43,244 nt of DNA, from the NCBI RefSeq assembly GCF_008905045.1, contig NZ_VWMY01000010.1:1-43244 (forward strand), in the 5' to 3' direction. Below the pieces are notes generated by a model. It had not been told where the DNA came from. It made no database searches and saw only the letters and a list, made by a program, of their open reading frames with translations. Position 1 is the stretch's first letter; the number at the start of each line of letters is the position of its first letter. Origin of the DNA: Streptomyces albicerus. GTDB lineage: Bacteria; Actinomycetota; Actinomycetes; Streptomycetales; Streptomycetaceae. Shown here piece by piece: positions 32,303 through 39,387 of this stretch. A program made the position numbers and the translations under genes.

Positions 32303-32309
32303 TCACACA

Positions 32310-32600
32310 CTAGAAGGCGCTGTTGTTGCAGCCCATGCTCGAGCCGAGGTGAGTGTCCTGCCCACCGGCGTTGCCCTCGCCGTTGAGCGCGTTGCCCAGC
32401 AGGCCGTTGAGGATCCCGACCTGGCCGAGGATGTCGAGGTTCAGGTCGTGCGACTTGCAGTTGGAGCTCTGCAGGATGTTGGTCCCCTTGCCGCCGTGAC
32501 CGTCGTCGCCACCACCCTGGGCGTTGGCGGTGCCGGCGCCCAGGAGTCCGACGCTGCCGATGGCGGCGACCACGACGGCAGCCTTGCGAAGCTTGTGCAT
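32310..32600 (-). CDS. Small secreted SHD/NGEGN-type protein, second intact copy
   Basis: The 96-residue precursor starts MHKLRKAAVVVAAIGSVGLL, cleaved near ANA-QGG. The domain reads QSSNCKSHDLNLDILGQVG, LNGLLGNALNGEGNAGGQ and LGSSMGCNNSAF. It is the closest relative of the gene at 31695, and both the signal peptide and 100 bp of upstream DNA are duplicated too. GGAGATGAC before the ATG at 32600 fixes the start; an in-frame extension upstream covers the conserved promoter and is not translated. Confidence 0.85.
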   Translation of the reverse strand: MHKLRKAAVVVAAIGSVGLLGAGTANAQGGGDDGHGGKGTNILQSSNCKSHDLNLDILGQVGILNGLLGNALNGEGNAGGQDTHLGSSMGCNNSAF

Positions 32601-32702
32601 GTCATCTCCGATGGAGTGAGGTGGATGCGGTCCGTAATAGACCGCTTCGTACTGTGACGGGAGATTAGTACGAAATACCCTCAAACCACTCAGCGACGCG
32701 CC
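32601..32702 (-). repeat. Duplicated ~100-bp upstream region, copy 2
   Basis: The partner of 31992-32096, with the same leader and promoter-like blocks. The two genes together form a tandem repeat of about 610 bp. Confidence 0.8.
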
Positions 32703-32753
32703 GGGTTGAGTGATCTTGTCGCGGAAGCAACCTGACGTTGCATCAGCTGCGAC

Positions 32754-32786
32754 CGGGCCCTTGGAAGACGATCCTCGAAGGGCCCG
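32754..32786 (-). terminator. Stem-loop terminator of the Pro/Gln-rich ECSPQ gene
   Basis: CGGGCCCTT and AAGGGCCCG pair perfectly around a 15-nt loop, 33 bp past the stop codon. Confidence 0.75.
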
Positions 32787-32819
32787 TGCTGGGCGACTGT
32801 GTCCGGCCGTCCGACGGCC

Positions 32820-33296
32820 CTAGCGGGCGCTCGCGAGGGCGTTCGACTGGCTGTTGGCCTGGGTGCAGGTGATGCCCCGGGTCTCGGAGGCGGCGAGCAG
32901 GGCAACCGGGGCATTCGCGTTGAGCAGGGACTGCGGGCTGCACTCCTGGTCCGGGTGGAAGAGGTTGTTCTGGTTCGGCGGAGTACCGCCGCCCTGCGCC
33001 GGGGCCGGCTGGGGCGAGACCTGGGGGTTGATCTGAGGGCTCAGCTGAGGACTGACCTGCGGGCTGACATCGGCGCCCTGCTGTGGGGCCGCCTGTCGCT
33101 GCGCGGTCGGCGAGCCGTTGGAGTGCGCGGTGGCCTGCGAGTTGGTCCACGAGCCGGCCTGGGCGTCCGGCTGCCCAACGGGTGGCGGAGCAGCGTTGTA
33201 TGCAGCGGCATCGGCAGCGAAACCGGGACCGGCGCCGATGGCGGACAGACCGCCGGCAGCTGCGACGACGAGCGCGACCTGCTGAAGCTTGCGCAT
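32820..33296 (-). CDS. Secreted ECSPQ-type protein with Pro/Gln repeat spacer
   Basis: The 158-residue precursor starts MRKLQQVALVVAAAGGLSAI, cleaved near FAA-DAA. The middle is low complexity, with PQVSPQLSPQINPQVSPQ repeats. The C-terminal ~50 residues (HPDQECSPQSLLN, then TRGITCTQANSQ) match the mature protein of the gene at 28759. It is therefore an ECSPQ domain with an added stalk like that of the 33812 protein. The start has the shared array leader. Probably secreted and wall-associated; function unknown. Confidence 0.83.
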   Translation of the reverse strand: MRKLQQVALVVAAAGGLSAIGAGPGFAADAAAYNAAPPPVGQPDAQAGSWTNSQATAHSNGSPTAQRQAAPQQGADVSPQVSPQLSPQINPQVSPQPAPAQGGGTPPNQNNLFHPDQECSPQSLLNANAPVALLAASETRGITCTQANSQSNALASAR

Positions 33297-33318
33297 GGAA
33301 TCCTCGGCCCTTCATTGA
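33297..33318 (-). promoter_or_regulatory. Conserved 5' leader with ribosome-binding site, copy 2
   Basis: On the minus strand TCAATGAAGGGCCGAGGATT then CC directly precedes the ATG. It agrees with the leader at 28739-28758 and 33792-33811 at nearly every base. Confidence 0.65.
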
Positions 33319-33439
33319 CCTGTGCATGGAACGTATTGAAATGCTGATGAGCCACTGCAGCTGTTGCTCTTCTGCTGCCTGTGCGGCTGCGATGGACCAT
33401 CGTTCTGGTCCCGTGGGGAACGAGACAAGTACGGGTCCA

Positions 33440-33466
33440 GTCACGGGAGCCGGAGCGGGGTCACCC
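33440..33466 (-). promoter_or_regulatory. Repeated upstream motif, copy 2
   Basis: On the minus strand GGGTGAC, 12 nt, CCCGTGAC, preceded by GGCAAAT and followed by TGG. It faces the gene starting at 33296, 144 bp away. Confidence 0.5.
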
Positions 33467-33567
33467 ATTTGCCAAAGGACGTGAAAACGGAGGAGTGCCG
33501 TCCTCGCACTCGTACTTGACGGAACGACAATCCGGAAACAAATCCGGTAATCCGATCGATGGCGAAT

Positions 33568-33595
33568 GGGTGACGGAATTTTGGGATCCCGTGAC
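33568..33595 (+). promoter_or_regulatory. Repeated upstream motif, copy 3
   Basis: GGGTGAC, 13 nt, CCCGTGAC, preceded by GGCGAAT and followed by CGG. The downstream GAGGGAATGTCGTTGCCAG matches the sequence after the 30041 copy. It faces the gene starting at 33812, 217 bp away. Confidence 0.5.
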
Positions 33596-33791
33596 CGGTT
33601 CGGAGGGAATGTCGTTGCCAGCTGGGAGAGGGCAGCGACCATGAATCAGAGAGGGGCATCGGGATCCGCTGTCGGCTCCGGCGTGAAGTCCACGTGGCAG
33701 CCCAGGATTTCCCCTGTCAGGGCGCGGTACGAACGTCAGACTGGGCGCACGCAAGACTGCACTGAAATACAACGGATTTCCCTGAACAGGT

Positions 33792-33811
33792 ATTGAAGGG
33801 CCGAGGGTTCC
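33792..33811 (+). promoter_or_regulatory. Conserved 5' leader with ribosome-binding site, copy 3
   Basis: ATTGAAGGGCCGAGGGTTCC directly before the ATG at 33812, nearly identical to the leaders of the genes at 28759 and 33296. Confidence 0.65.
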
Positions 33812-34615
33812 ATGCGAAAGCTTCACAAGGCCGCGCTCGTCGTAGCAGCGGCCGGCGGTCTGACCGCCATCGGCGCCGGCGTCAGCCATGCCGACTCTCC
33901 CGTCGGGTATAGCGGTGGCGCTCCGGCGCCCGCTCCCCAGTACTACCCGGCCCCGGCGCCTGCTCCCCAGTACCAGGCACCCCAACCCCAGTACCAGGCG
34001 CCTCCTCCGCAGTACCAGGCACCCCAACCCCAGTACCAGGCACCCCAGTCGGCCCCGGCGCCTGCTCCCCAGTACCAGGCACCCCAGCAGAGTGCTCCGC
34101 AGGCCACGGCAGGTGCCGGTTCGGCAGGCACCGCACAGGCCACCGGTCCGCAGTCCTACCACCAGCCGGCGCAGCAGGCAGCTCCGCAGGCGCCCGCTCC
34201 GCAGCAGAGCGCGCCGCAGCAGAGCGGTTACGCCTCCGCCTCGGCCTCGTCGGGGGGCTTCGCGCATGCCTCCAACTCGCCATACGGCTCGCAGCACTCC
34301 GCCCCGCAGCAGTCCGCGCCGCAGCAGTCCGCCCCCCAGCAGCCGGCGCCGGCACAGGTCATGCCGCAGGTCACCCCGCAGACGTCGCCGCAGGTCATGC
34401 CGCAGGTCGCCCCGCAGGTCTCCGCACCCCAGGTCTTCAACCCGGAGCCCGCGCCGCGTGTCGCCCCGCAGGTGAACCCGCAGGTGAATCCTCAGGTGAA
34501 CCCGCTCGTCAACCCGCTGATCGCGCCGGCCGGCCCGCCGCAGGTACCCGGGCTCGGCCTCGGACAGGTCGCGGCGCCTCCCGTGGGCCAGCTCGGTCTG
34601 CCCCGACTCGGCTGA
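33812..34615 (+). CDS. Secreted Pro/Gln/Ala-rich repeat protein
   Basis: The 267-residue precursor begins MRKLHKAALVVAAAGGLTAI and is cleaved near SHA-DSP. The mature protein is almost wholly low complexity: APQYQ repeats (about 40-95), QQSAPQQS repeats (about 150-190), then PQVxPQ and VNPQVNPQ repeats (about 195-245). It ends in a Gly/Leu/Pro-rich tail (VPGLGLGQVAAPP). It has no cysteine, no LPxTG-type sorting signal and no transmembrane anchor. Such proteins often span or coat the cell wall. It shares leader and signal peptide with neighbours, and the PQVxPQ block with the 32820 protein. The repeats invite length variation between strains. Confidence 0.82.
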   Translation: MRKLHKAALVVAAAGGLTAIGAGVSHADSPVGYSGGAPAPAPQYYPAPAPAPQYQAPQPQYQAPPPQYQAPQPQYQAPQSAPAPAPQYQAPQQSAPQATAGAGSAGTAQATGPQSYHQPAQQAAPQAPAPQQSAPQQSGYASASASSGGFAHASNSPYGSQHSAPQQSAPQQSAPQQPAPAQVMPQVTPQTSPQVMPQVAPQVSAPQVFNPEPAPRVAPQVNPQVNPQVNPLVNPLIAPAGPPQVPGLGLGQVAAPPVGQLGLPRLG

Positions 34616-34689
34616 TGGCCTCCCCGCAGTTGTCCACCGTCCCAACTCGATCTGCTGCAGATCACATCCGCTCGACCAACGGAGAAAAA

Positions 34690-34977
34690 ATGCGCAAGCT
34701 TCAGAAGGTCGCCATCGTGGGCGCCGTCCTCGGCAGTGTCGGCTCCTTCGGCTTCGGCACCGCCTTCGCACACGACGACCGGGGGCACGACGGTTTCGAC
34801 GACTTCGACGTCAAGCAGGGCATCGAGTGTCGCTCGCACGACATGAACATCGACGTGCTCGGCAGCATCGGCGCCATCAACGGCGCGCTGGGCAACGCGC
34901 TCAACGGCGAGGGCAACCCGGGTGCGCAGCCCACCCACCTCGGTTCGGACATGGGCTGCAACAGTCGGGCGTTCTGA
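34690..34977 (+). CDS. Small secreted SHD/NGEGN-type protein, third intact copy
   Basis: The 95-residue precursor starts MRKLQKVAIVGAVLGSVGSF, cleaved near AFA-HDD. The mature part has an Asp/His-rich stretch (HDDRGHDGFDDFD) and then the family domain ECRSHDMNIDVLGSIG, INGALGNALNGEGNPGAQ and LGSDMGCNSRAF. GGAG lies five A's before the ATG. Only 74 bp separate it from the repeat-protein gene, so the two may be co-transcribed. A weak CCCTCTT/AAGAGGG pairing at 35012-35045 may end the transcript. Confidence 0.85.
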   Translation: MRKLQKVAIVGAVLGSVGSFGFGTAFAHDDRGHDGFDDFDVKQGIECRSHDMNIDVLGSIGAINGALGNALNGEGNPGAQPTHLGSDMGCNSRAF

Positions 34978-35124
34978 GCAACCGCGCTACACACTCCTCC
35001 CCAAGACCCTCCCCTCTTCGTGTTCTTCACGGTCCTGCAAGAGGGCCGCTGACCTCCGGGCCCGGCATGACTGCTCCCCCTGGTGATCGGATGACCTGGG
35101 GTGGTGTCACCGGGCCCGAGAGGT

Positions 35125-35345
35125 TCCGTTGAGATCCAGTCTCGTCCGTGCAGCAATTCGCGCTTGAAGCCCTGGAAGAACGACTCAGCCGGGGCGGTGC
35201 ATGTGACTGGCCGGCAACTGACCGGCCCCCGATCCGGCGCGAGCAGACGTCGATGACCCTGGCCAGAGACAGCCACGTCGGTCCGACGGCCATGTACGTG
35301 ATGTCGCCGCACCACCTGGTGTTGAGTGCCGACGCGGTGCATGCA
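35125..35345 (-). pseudogene. Remnant of an IS3-type transposase (integrase core)
   Basis: Two pieces in different frames are recognisable on the minus strand: DITYMAVGPTWLSLARVID with CSRRIGG, and further on ESFFQGFKRELLHGRDW. These correspond to the DDE-core segments (DITYxxxxxxWLYLAxVID; AESFFxxLKRE) of IS3-family OrfB. The Asp of the first and the Glu of the second would be catalytic, but the middle is deleted and the frame shifts. No inverted repeats or target duplication could be made out. Confidence 0.65.
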
Positions 35346-35447
35346 GTCCCCGTTCGTCAGGTGCGGCGCGGGCGCCGTCGGCCTCCACCGCACGGCCGAC
35401 CAGTGAGCGGGACGACCTCGACGTCCGTCGGGCGGCGCAGGCGCGAA

Positions 35448-35496
35448 AACGGGACCCGGTCCCCGACCGTTGTGCGGTCGGGGACCGGGTCCCGTT
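35448..35496 (-). terminator. Strong terminator of the pirin gene
   Basis: AACGGGACCCGGTCCCCGAC plus CG pairs perfectly with its complement over 22 bp around TTGTG. On the minus strand TTTTCGCGC follows. It is 15 bp past the pirin stop. Confidence 0.9.
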
Positions 35497-35510
35497 CGTT
35501 GGTTCCGGGC

Positions 35511-36482
35511 CTACAGCCCGCCCTCGGACATCCCGTGGACGGCGGGGATCGTGCCCAGCCGCCCCTTCTGGAAGTCCTCGAACGCCTGCTGCAGCTCCTC
35601 GCGGGTGTTCATCACGAACGGCCCGTAGTGCGCCATCGGCTCGCGGATCGGCTGACCGCCCAGGATCACGACCTCCAGGTCCGGCGTGTTCGAGTCCTGC
35701 TTCTCGTCCGCGCGGACGGTCAGCGAGGAGCCCGCGCCGAAGACGGTCGTCTGCCCGGTGTGGACCGAGCGGCGGTCCGCACCGACGCTGCCGCGGCCGG
35801 CCATCACGTACGCGAGGGCGTTGAAGTCCTCGCGCCACGGGAGCGTGAGCTCGGCGCCGGGCGCCACGGTCGCGTGGACCATGGTGATCGGCGTGTGCGT
35901 GATGCCGGGGCCCTGGTGACCGTCCAGCTCACCGGCGATGACACGCAGGAGCGCGCCGCCGTCGGGGGTGGAGAGCAGCTGGACCGAACCACCGCGGATG
36001 TCCTGGTAGCGCGGCGCCATCATCTTGTCCTTGGCCGGCAGGTTCACCCACAGCTGGAGCCCGTGGAAGAGACCGCCCGACATGACGAGCGACTCCGGCG
36101 GAGCCTCGATGTGCAGGAGGCCCGAGCCCGCCGTCATCCACTGGGTGTCGCCGTTGGTGATGGTGCCGCCGCCACCGTTGGAGTCCTGGTGGTCGAAGAT
36201 TCCGTCAATGATGTAGGTCACGGTCTCGAAGCCGCGGTGGGGGTGCCAGGGGGTGCCCTTGGGCTCGCCCGGCGCGTACTCCACCTCGCCCATCTGGTCC
36301 ATCATGATGAACGGGTCGAGGTGGCGGTAGTTGATCCCGGCGAACGCGCGGCGAACCGGGAAGCCCTCGCCCTCGAAGCCGCTCGGCGCGGTGGTCACGG
36401 CGAGCACGGGGCGGGCCACGGCCTCGGCCGACGCCGCGACGCGGGGCAGGGTCAGCGGGTTCTCGACGGTCACTGCAGGCAT
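35511..36482 (-). CDS. Pirin family protein
   Basis: The 323-residue bicupin contains the pirin metal site: His residues in WHPHRGFETVTYII and in DGIFDHQDS, and the Glu of LLHIEAPPE. The C-terminal cupin contains FNALAYVMAGRGSVG. Pirins bind iron and act as quercetinase-type dioxygenases or redox-sensitive regulators; in Streptomyces one was reported to modulate acyl-CoA dehydrogenase activity, and such a gene lies 0.9 kb upstream. The ATG at 36482 has a perfect AAGGAGGT. The reading frame stays open far upstream, across part of the next gene, but that is not translated. Confidence 0.92.
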   Translation of the reverse strand: MPAVTVENPLTLPRVAASAEAVARPVLAVTTAPSGFEGEGFPVRRAFAGINYRHLDPFIMMDQMGEVEYAPGEPKGTPWHPHRGFETVTYIIDGIFDHQDSNGGGGTITNGDTQWMTAGSGLLHIEAPPESLVMSGGLFHGLQLWVNLPAKDKMMAPRYQDIRGGSVQLLSTPDGGALLRVIAGELDGHQGPGITHTPITMVHATVAPGAELTLPWREDFNALAYVMAGRGSVGADRRSVHTGQTTVFGAGSSLTVRADEKQDSNTPDLEVVILGGQPIREPMAHYGPFVMNTREELQQAFEDFQKGRLGTIPAVHGMSEGGL

Positions 36483-36619
36483 GTCGGTACCTCCTTGTGC
36501 TCCGAGTTTAGTTGAATGTAGAACTTTCTGCCACCTGGAACGCAGAACGCCCGGAGGGCATTCCCTCCGGGCGTCGCTCGTGGCGCGAGGCGCGTCAGCC
36601 GTCTGTGAAGCAAGGGCGA

Positions 36620-37111
36620 CTAGCCGTACATCCGGCGCATCGCGAAGTCCACCATCTGCTCGACCGCCTTCGCGTCGAAGACGATGCGATGCTCGCCCTC
36701 CATGTCGAGGACGAAGCCGTAGCCGGTGGGGAGCAGGTCGATCACCTCGGCGCCGGTGATCACGAAGTACTTGGACTCCTTGCCGGCGTACCGGCGCAGC
36801 TCCTTGAGCGAGGTGAACATCGGAATCACGGGCTGCTGGGTGTTGTGCAGCGCCAGGAAACCGGGGTTGTCGCCGCGCGGGCAGTAGACCTTGGAGGTGG
36901 CGAAGACCTGCTGGAAGTCCTCGGGGGTCAGCGACCCCGTGGTGAACGCGCGCACCGCGTCCGCGAGCGAGGGCGGTGATGGCTCGGGGTAGAGCGGCTG
37001 CTGCTGACCGTATCCGCCCACACCGCCGACCCCGCCGGGCTGCTGCGGCGGCGGCTGGGGCTGCGCGTACTGCTGCTGCCCCGGTCCCACGTTCTGGTCG
37101 TAGCCGTACAT
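36620..37111 (-). CDS. SseB-like N-terminal domain protein
   Basis: The 163-residue protein has a Gln/Pro/Gly/Tyr-rich N-terminus (GPGQQQYAQPQPPPQQPGG, residues 7-45) and then one SseB N-terminal domain. This carries LTPEDFQQVFATSKVYCPRG, TQQPVIPMFTSLKELRRY and LDMEGEHRIVFDAKAVEQMV. SseB was named for serine-sensitivity enhancement in E. coli; actinobacterial members often regulate or accompany secretion systems, but nothing here indicates that. The ATG at 37111 (MYGYDQN) starts the Q-rich part. It is read away from the acyl-CoA dehydrogenase gene. Confidence 0.82.
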   Translation of the reverse strand: MYGYDQNVGPGQQQYAQPQPPPQQPGGVGGVGGYGQQQPLYPEPSPPSLADAVRAFTTGSLTPEDFQQVFATSKVYCPRGDNPGFLALHNTQQPVIPMFTSLKELRRYAGKESKYFVITGAEVIDLLPTGYGFVLDMEGEHRIVFDAKAVEQMVDFAMRRMYG

Positions 37112-37263
37112 GGGGGCAAGCGTACTGGCGGGGCGGGGCACCCGGTCGCGCGCGCCGGATTTCCTCGAACAGGTGGCGGAGACGTCCGCGCACACCCGAA
37201 TGTAGACCCTGCTCACACTTGGGCCGCTAGGGGTTGATTCTTATTACCGACGGGTAGCATCAT

Positions 37264-37283
37264 CGTAGCTACTAGTTGGTACG
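37264..37283. promoter_or_regulatory. Candidate operator upstream of the acyl-CoA dehydrogenase gene
   Basis: CGTAGCTACTAGTTGGTACG is an imperfect 20-bp palindrome (16 of 20 positions symmetric) centred on ACTAGT, 77 bp before the start. The neighbouring CGACGGGTAGCATCATCG adds a second TAGC-type half. TetR-type fatty-acid regulators bind such sites; the regulator is not in the window. Confidence 0.4.
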
Positions 37284-37359
37284 TGAACCAGATGCGCACC
37301 AGACTCGAACCAGGTACGAGGAATCACCACCTCCCCGATCCCTTAACGGAGCCGTCGCC

Positions 37360-39186
37360 ATGGGGCACTACAAGTCGAATCTCCGCGACATCGAGTTCAA
37401 CCTCTTCGAGGTGCTCGGGCGCGACAAGCTGTACGGCACCGGCCCGTTCGCGGAGATGGACACCGAAACCGCCAAGAGCATCCTCGAAGAGGTGACCCGG
37501 CTCGCGGAGAACGAGCTGGCGGAGTCCTTCGCGGACGCCGACCGCAACCCGCCGGTCTTCGACCCGGAGACCAACACCGCGCCGGTACCCGCGTCCTTCA
37601 AGAAGAGCTACCAGGCCTTCATGGACTCCGAGTACTGGCGGCTCGGTCTGCCCGAGGAGATCGGCGGCACCACCGCCCCCCGCTCCCTGATCTGGGCCTA
37701 CGCGGAGCTGCTGCTCGGCGCCAACCCGGCCGTCTGGATGTACTCCTCGGGACCGGCCTTCGCGGGCATCCTCTTCGACGAGGGCAACGAGGTCCAGAAG
37801 CACATCGCGAAGATCGCCGTGGACAAGCAGTGGGGCTCCACCATGGTGCTCACCGAGCCGGACGCCGGCTCGGACGTGGGCGCGGGCCGCACCAAGGCGG
37901 TTCAGCAGGAGGACGGCTCCTGGCACATCGAGGGCGTCAAGCGCTTCATCACGTCCGGTGAGCACGACATGTCGGACAACATCCTCCACTATGTGCTGGC
38001 CCGTCCCGAGGGCGCCGGACCCGGCACCAAGGGCCTGTCCCTCTTCCTCGTCCCGAAGTACCTCTTCGACTTCGAGACCGGCGAGCTGGGCGAGCGCAAC
38101 GGCGTGTACGCGACGAACGTCGAGCACAAGATGGGCCTCAAGGCCTCCAACACGTGCGAGATGACGTTCGGCGACCGCCACCCCGCCAAGGGCTGGCTGA
38201 TCGGCGACAAGCACGACGGCATCCGCCAGATGTTCCGCATCATCGAGTTCGCGCGGATGATGGTCGGCACGAAGGCGATCTCCACGCTGTCGACGGGCTA
38301 CCTGAACGCGCTGGAGTACGCCAAGGAGCGCGTCCAGGGTCCCGACCTCGCGAACTTCATGGACAAGACCGCGCCCAAGGTCACCATCACGCACCACCCG
38401 GACGTACGCCGCTCGCTGATCACGCAGAAGGCGTACGCGGAGGGCATGCGCGCCCTCGTCCTCTACACCGCGTCGATCCAGGACGAGATCGCGCTCAAGG
38501 AGGCCGCCAGCGAGGACAGCGCCGCGCTGGAGGCGCTGAACGACCTGCTCCTGCCGATCGTGAAGGGCTACGGCTCCGAGAAGGGCTACGAGCAGCTCGC
38601 CCAGTCGCTGCAGACCCTCGGCGGCTCCGGCTTCCTGCAGGAGTACCCGATCGAGCAGTACATCCGCGACGCCAAGATCGACACCCTGTACGAGGGCACG
38701 ACCGCGATCCAGGGCCAGGACTTCTTCTTCCGGAAGATCGTCCGCAACCAGGGCGCCGCGCTGAACTCGCTCGCCGAGGACATCAAGAAGTTCCTGGCGC
38801 TCGGCACCGGCGGCGAGGAGCTGTCCGGCGCCCGCGAGCACCTCGCCAAGGCGGCCGTCGAGCTGGAGGCCATCGTCGGCCTGATGCTCACCGACCTCGC
38901 GGCGACCGAGCAGGACGTCAAGAACATCTACAAGGTCGGCCTCAACACCACCCGCCTGCTGATGGCCTCGGGTGACGTGGTCGTCGGCTACCTGCTGCTG
39001 AAGGGTGCCGCAGTCGCCGCCGAGAAGCTGGAGACGGCCCCCGCGAAGGACAAGGCGTTCTACACCGGCAAGATCGCGGCGGCGAAGTTCTTCGCGGCGA
39101 ACGTCCTGCCGGGTGTCACCGGTGCGCGCAAGATCGCCGAGGGTGTCGACCTGGACCTGATGGAGCTGGACGAGGCCGCCTTCTAG
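37360..39186 (+). CDS. Acyl-CoA dehydrogenase (FadE5-type, long form)
   Basis: The 608-residue flavoenzyme is of the long acyl-CoA dehydrogenase type with an extended C-terminal helical domain, like mycobacterial FadE5. Landmarks are the FAD/substrate segment [52 protein letters not shown] and the C-terminal active-site region [20 protein letters not shown], whose Glu in YEGT is the usual catalytic base position. It carries out the first oxidation of fatty-acid beta-oxidation. The ATG at 37360 follows ACGGAG. It stands alone with a terminator after it. Confidence 0.95.
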   Translation: MGHYKSNLRDIEFNLFEVLGRDKLYGTGPFAEMDTETAKSILEEVTRLAENELAESFADADRNPPVFDPETNTAPVPASFKKSYQAFMDSEYWRLGLPEEIGGTTAPRSLIWAYAELLLGANPAVWMYSSGPAFAGILFDEGNEVQKHIAKIAVDKQWGSTMVLTEPDAGSDVGAGRTKAVQQEDGSWHIEGVKRFITSGEHDMSDNILHYVLARPEGAGPGTKGLSLFLVPKYLFDFETGELGERNGVYATNVEHKMGLKASNTCEMTFGDRHPAKGWLIGDKHDGIRQMFRIIEFARMMVGTKAISTLSTGYLNALEYAKERVQGPDLANFMDKTAPKVTITHHPDVRRSLITQKAYAEGMRALVLYTASIQDEIALKEAASEDSAALEALNDLLLPIVKGYGSEKGYEQLAQSLQTLGGSGFLQEYPIEQYIRDAKIDTLYEGTTAIQGQDFFFRKIVRNQGAALNSLAEDIKKFLALGTGGEELSGAREHLAKAAVELEAIVGLMLTDLAATEQDVKNIYKVGLNTTRLLMASGDVVVGYLLLKGAAVAAEKLETAPAKDKAFYTGKIAAAKFFAANVLPGVTGARKIAEGVDLDLMELDEAAF

Positions 39187-39219
39187 GACCTGGCCCAGGA
39201 CCTGGCTCAGGACCTGGCG
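39187..39219. repeat. Short tandem repeat after the acyl-CoA dehydrogenase
   Basis: GGACCTGGCYCA is repeated nearly three times immediately after the stop codon. No function apparent. Confidence 0.6.
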
Positions 39220-39329
39220 AGGCCGCCTCCAAGGCCTCCGCCAAAGGCCATCGATATGCCTCCGGCAAGGCCCTCCACGGGCGTACCGGAGGCTGTTCCT
39301 CCGGTCAGCCGCTCCTCCACAGACCCCTT

Positions 39330-39368
39330 ACGAGAGCCCGTTCCCCATCACCGGGAGCGGGCTCTCGT
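39330..39368 (+). terminator. Stem-loop between acyl-CoA dehydrogenase and aminopeptidase genes
   Basis: ACGAGAGCCCGTTCCC and GGGAGCGGGCTCTCGT pair over 16 positions with one G-T pair, loop CATCACC. It ends 19 bp before the next start codon. Confidence 0.8.
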
Positions 39369-39387
39369 ACGTCGTTAAGGTGAACCC

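Larger units (their letters stand above)
33319..33791. other. Divergent intergenic region between two array genes
   Basis: This gap carries the promoters of the genes at 33296 (minus) and 33812 (plus). Its main feature is an imperfect inverted repeat with arms of about 35 bp (33438-33475 and 33561-33598). Each arm has the GGGTGAC/CCCGTGAC blocks. The arms are about 85 bp apart and point one towards each gene. No gene is seen. Confidence 0.6.

Noticed and set aside
28759..34977. Chaplin or rodlin genes
   Set aside because: Proteins are small, secreted and Gly/Asn-rich, but the chaplin domain with its spacing of Cys and GN motifs is absent, and rodlin similarity is limited to a short segment of one protein.
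35511..37193. A 560-codon frame joining pirin with the SseB-like region
   Set aside because: The upstream part is an out-of-frame shadow of the SseB-like gene. The pirin ATG at 36482 has a perfect ribosome-binding site and the family's N-terminus.
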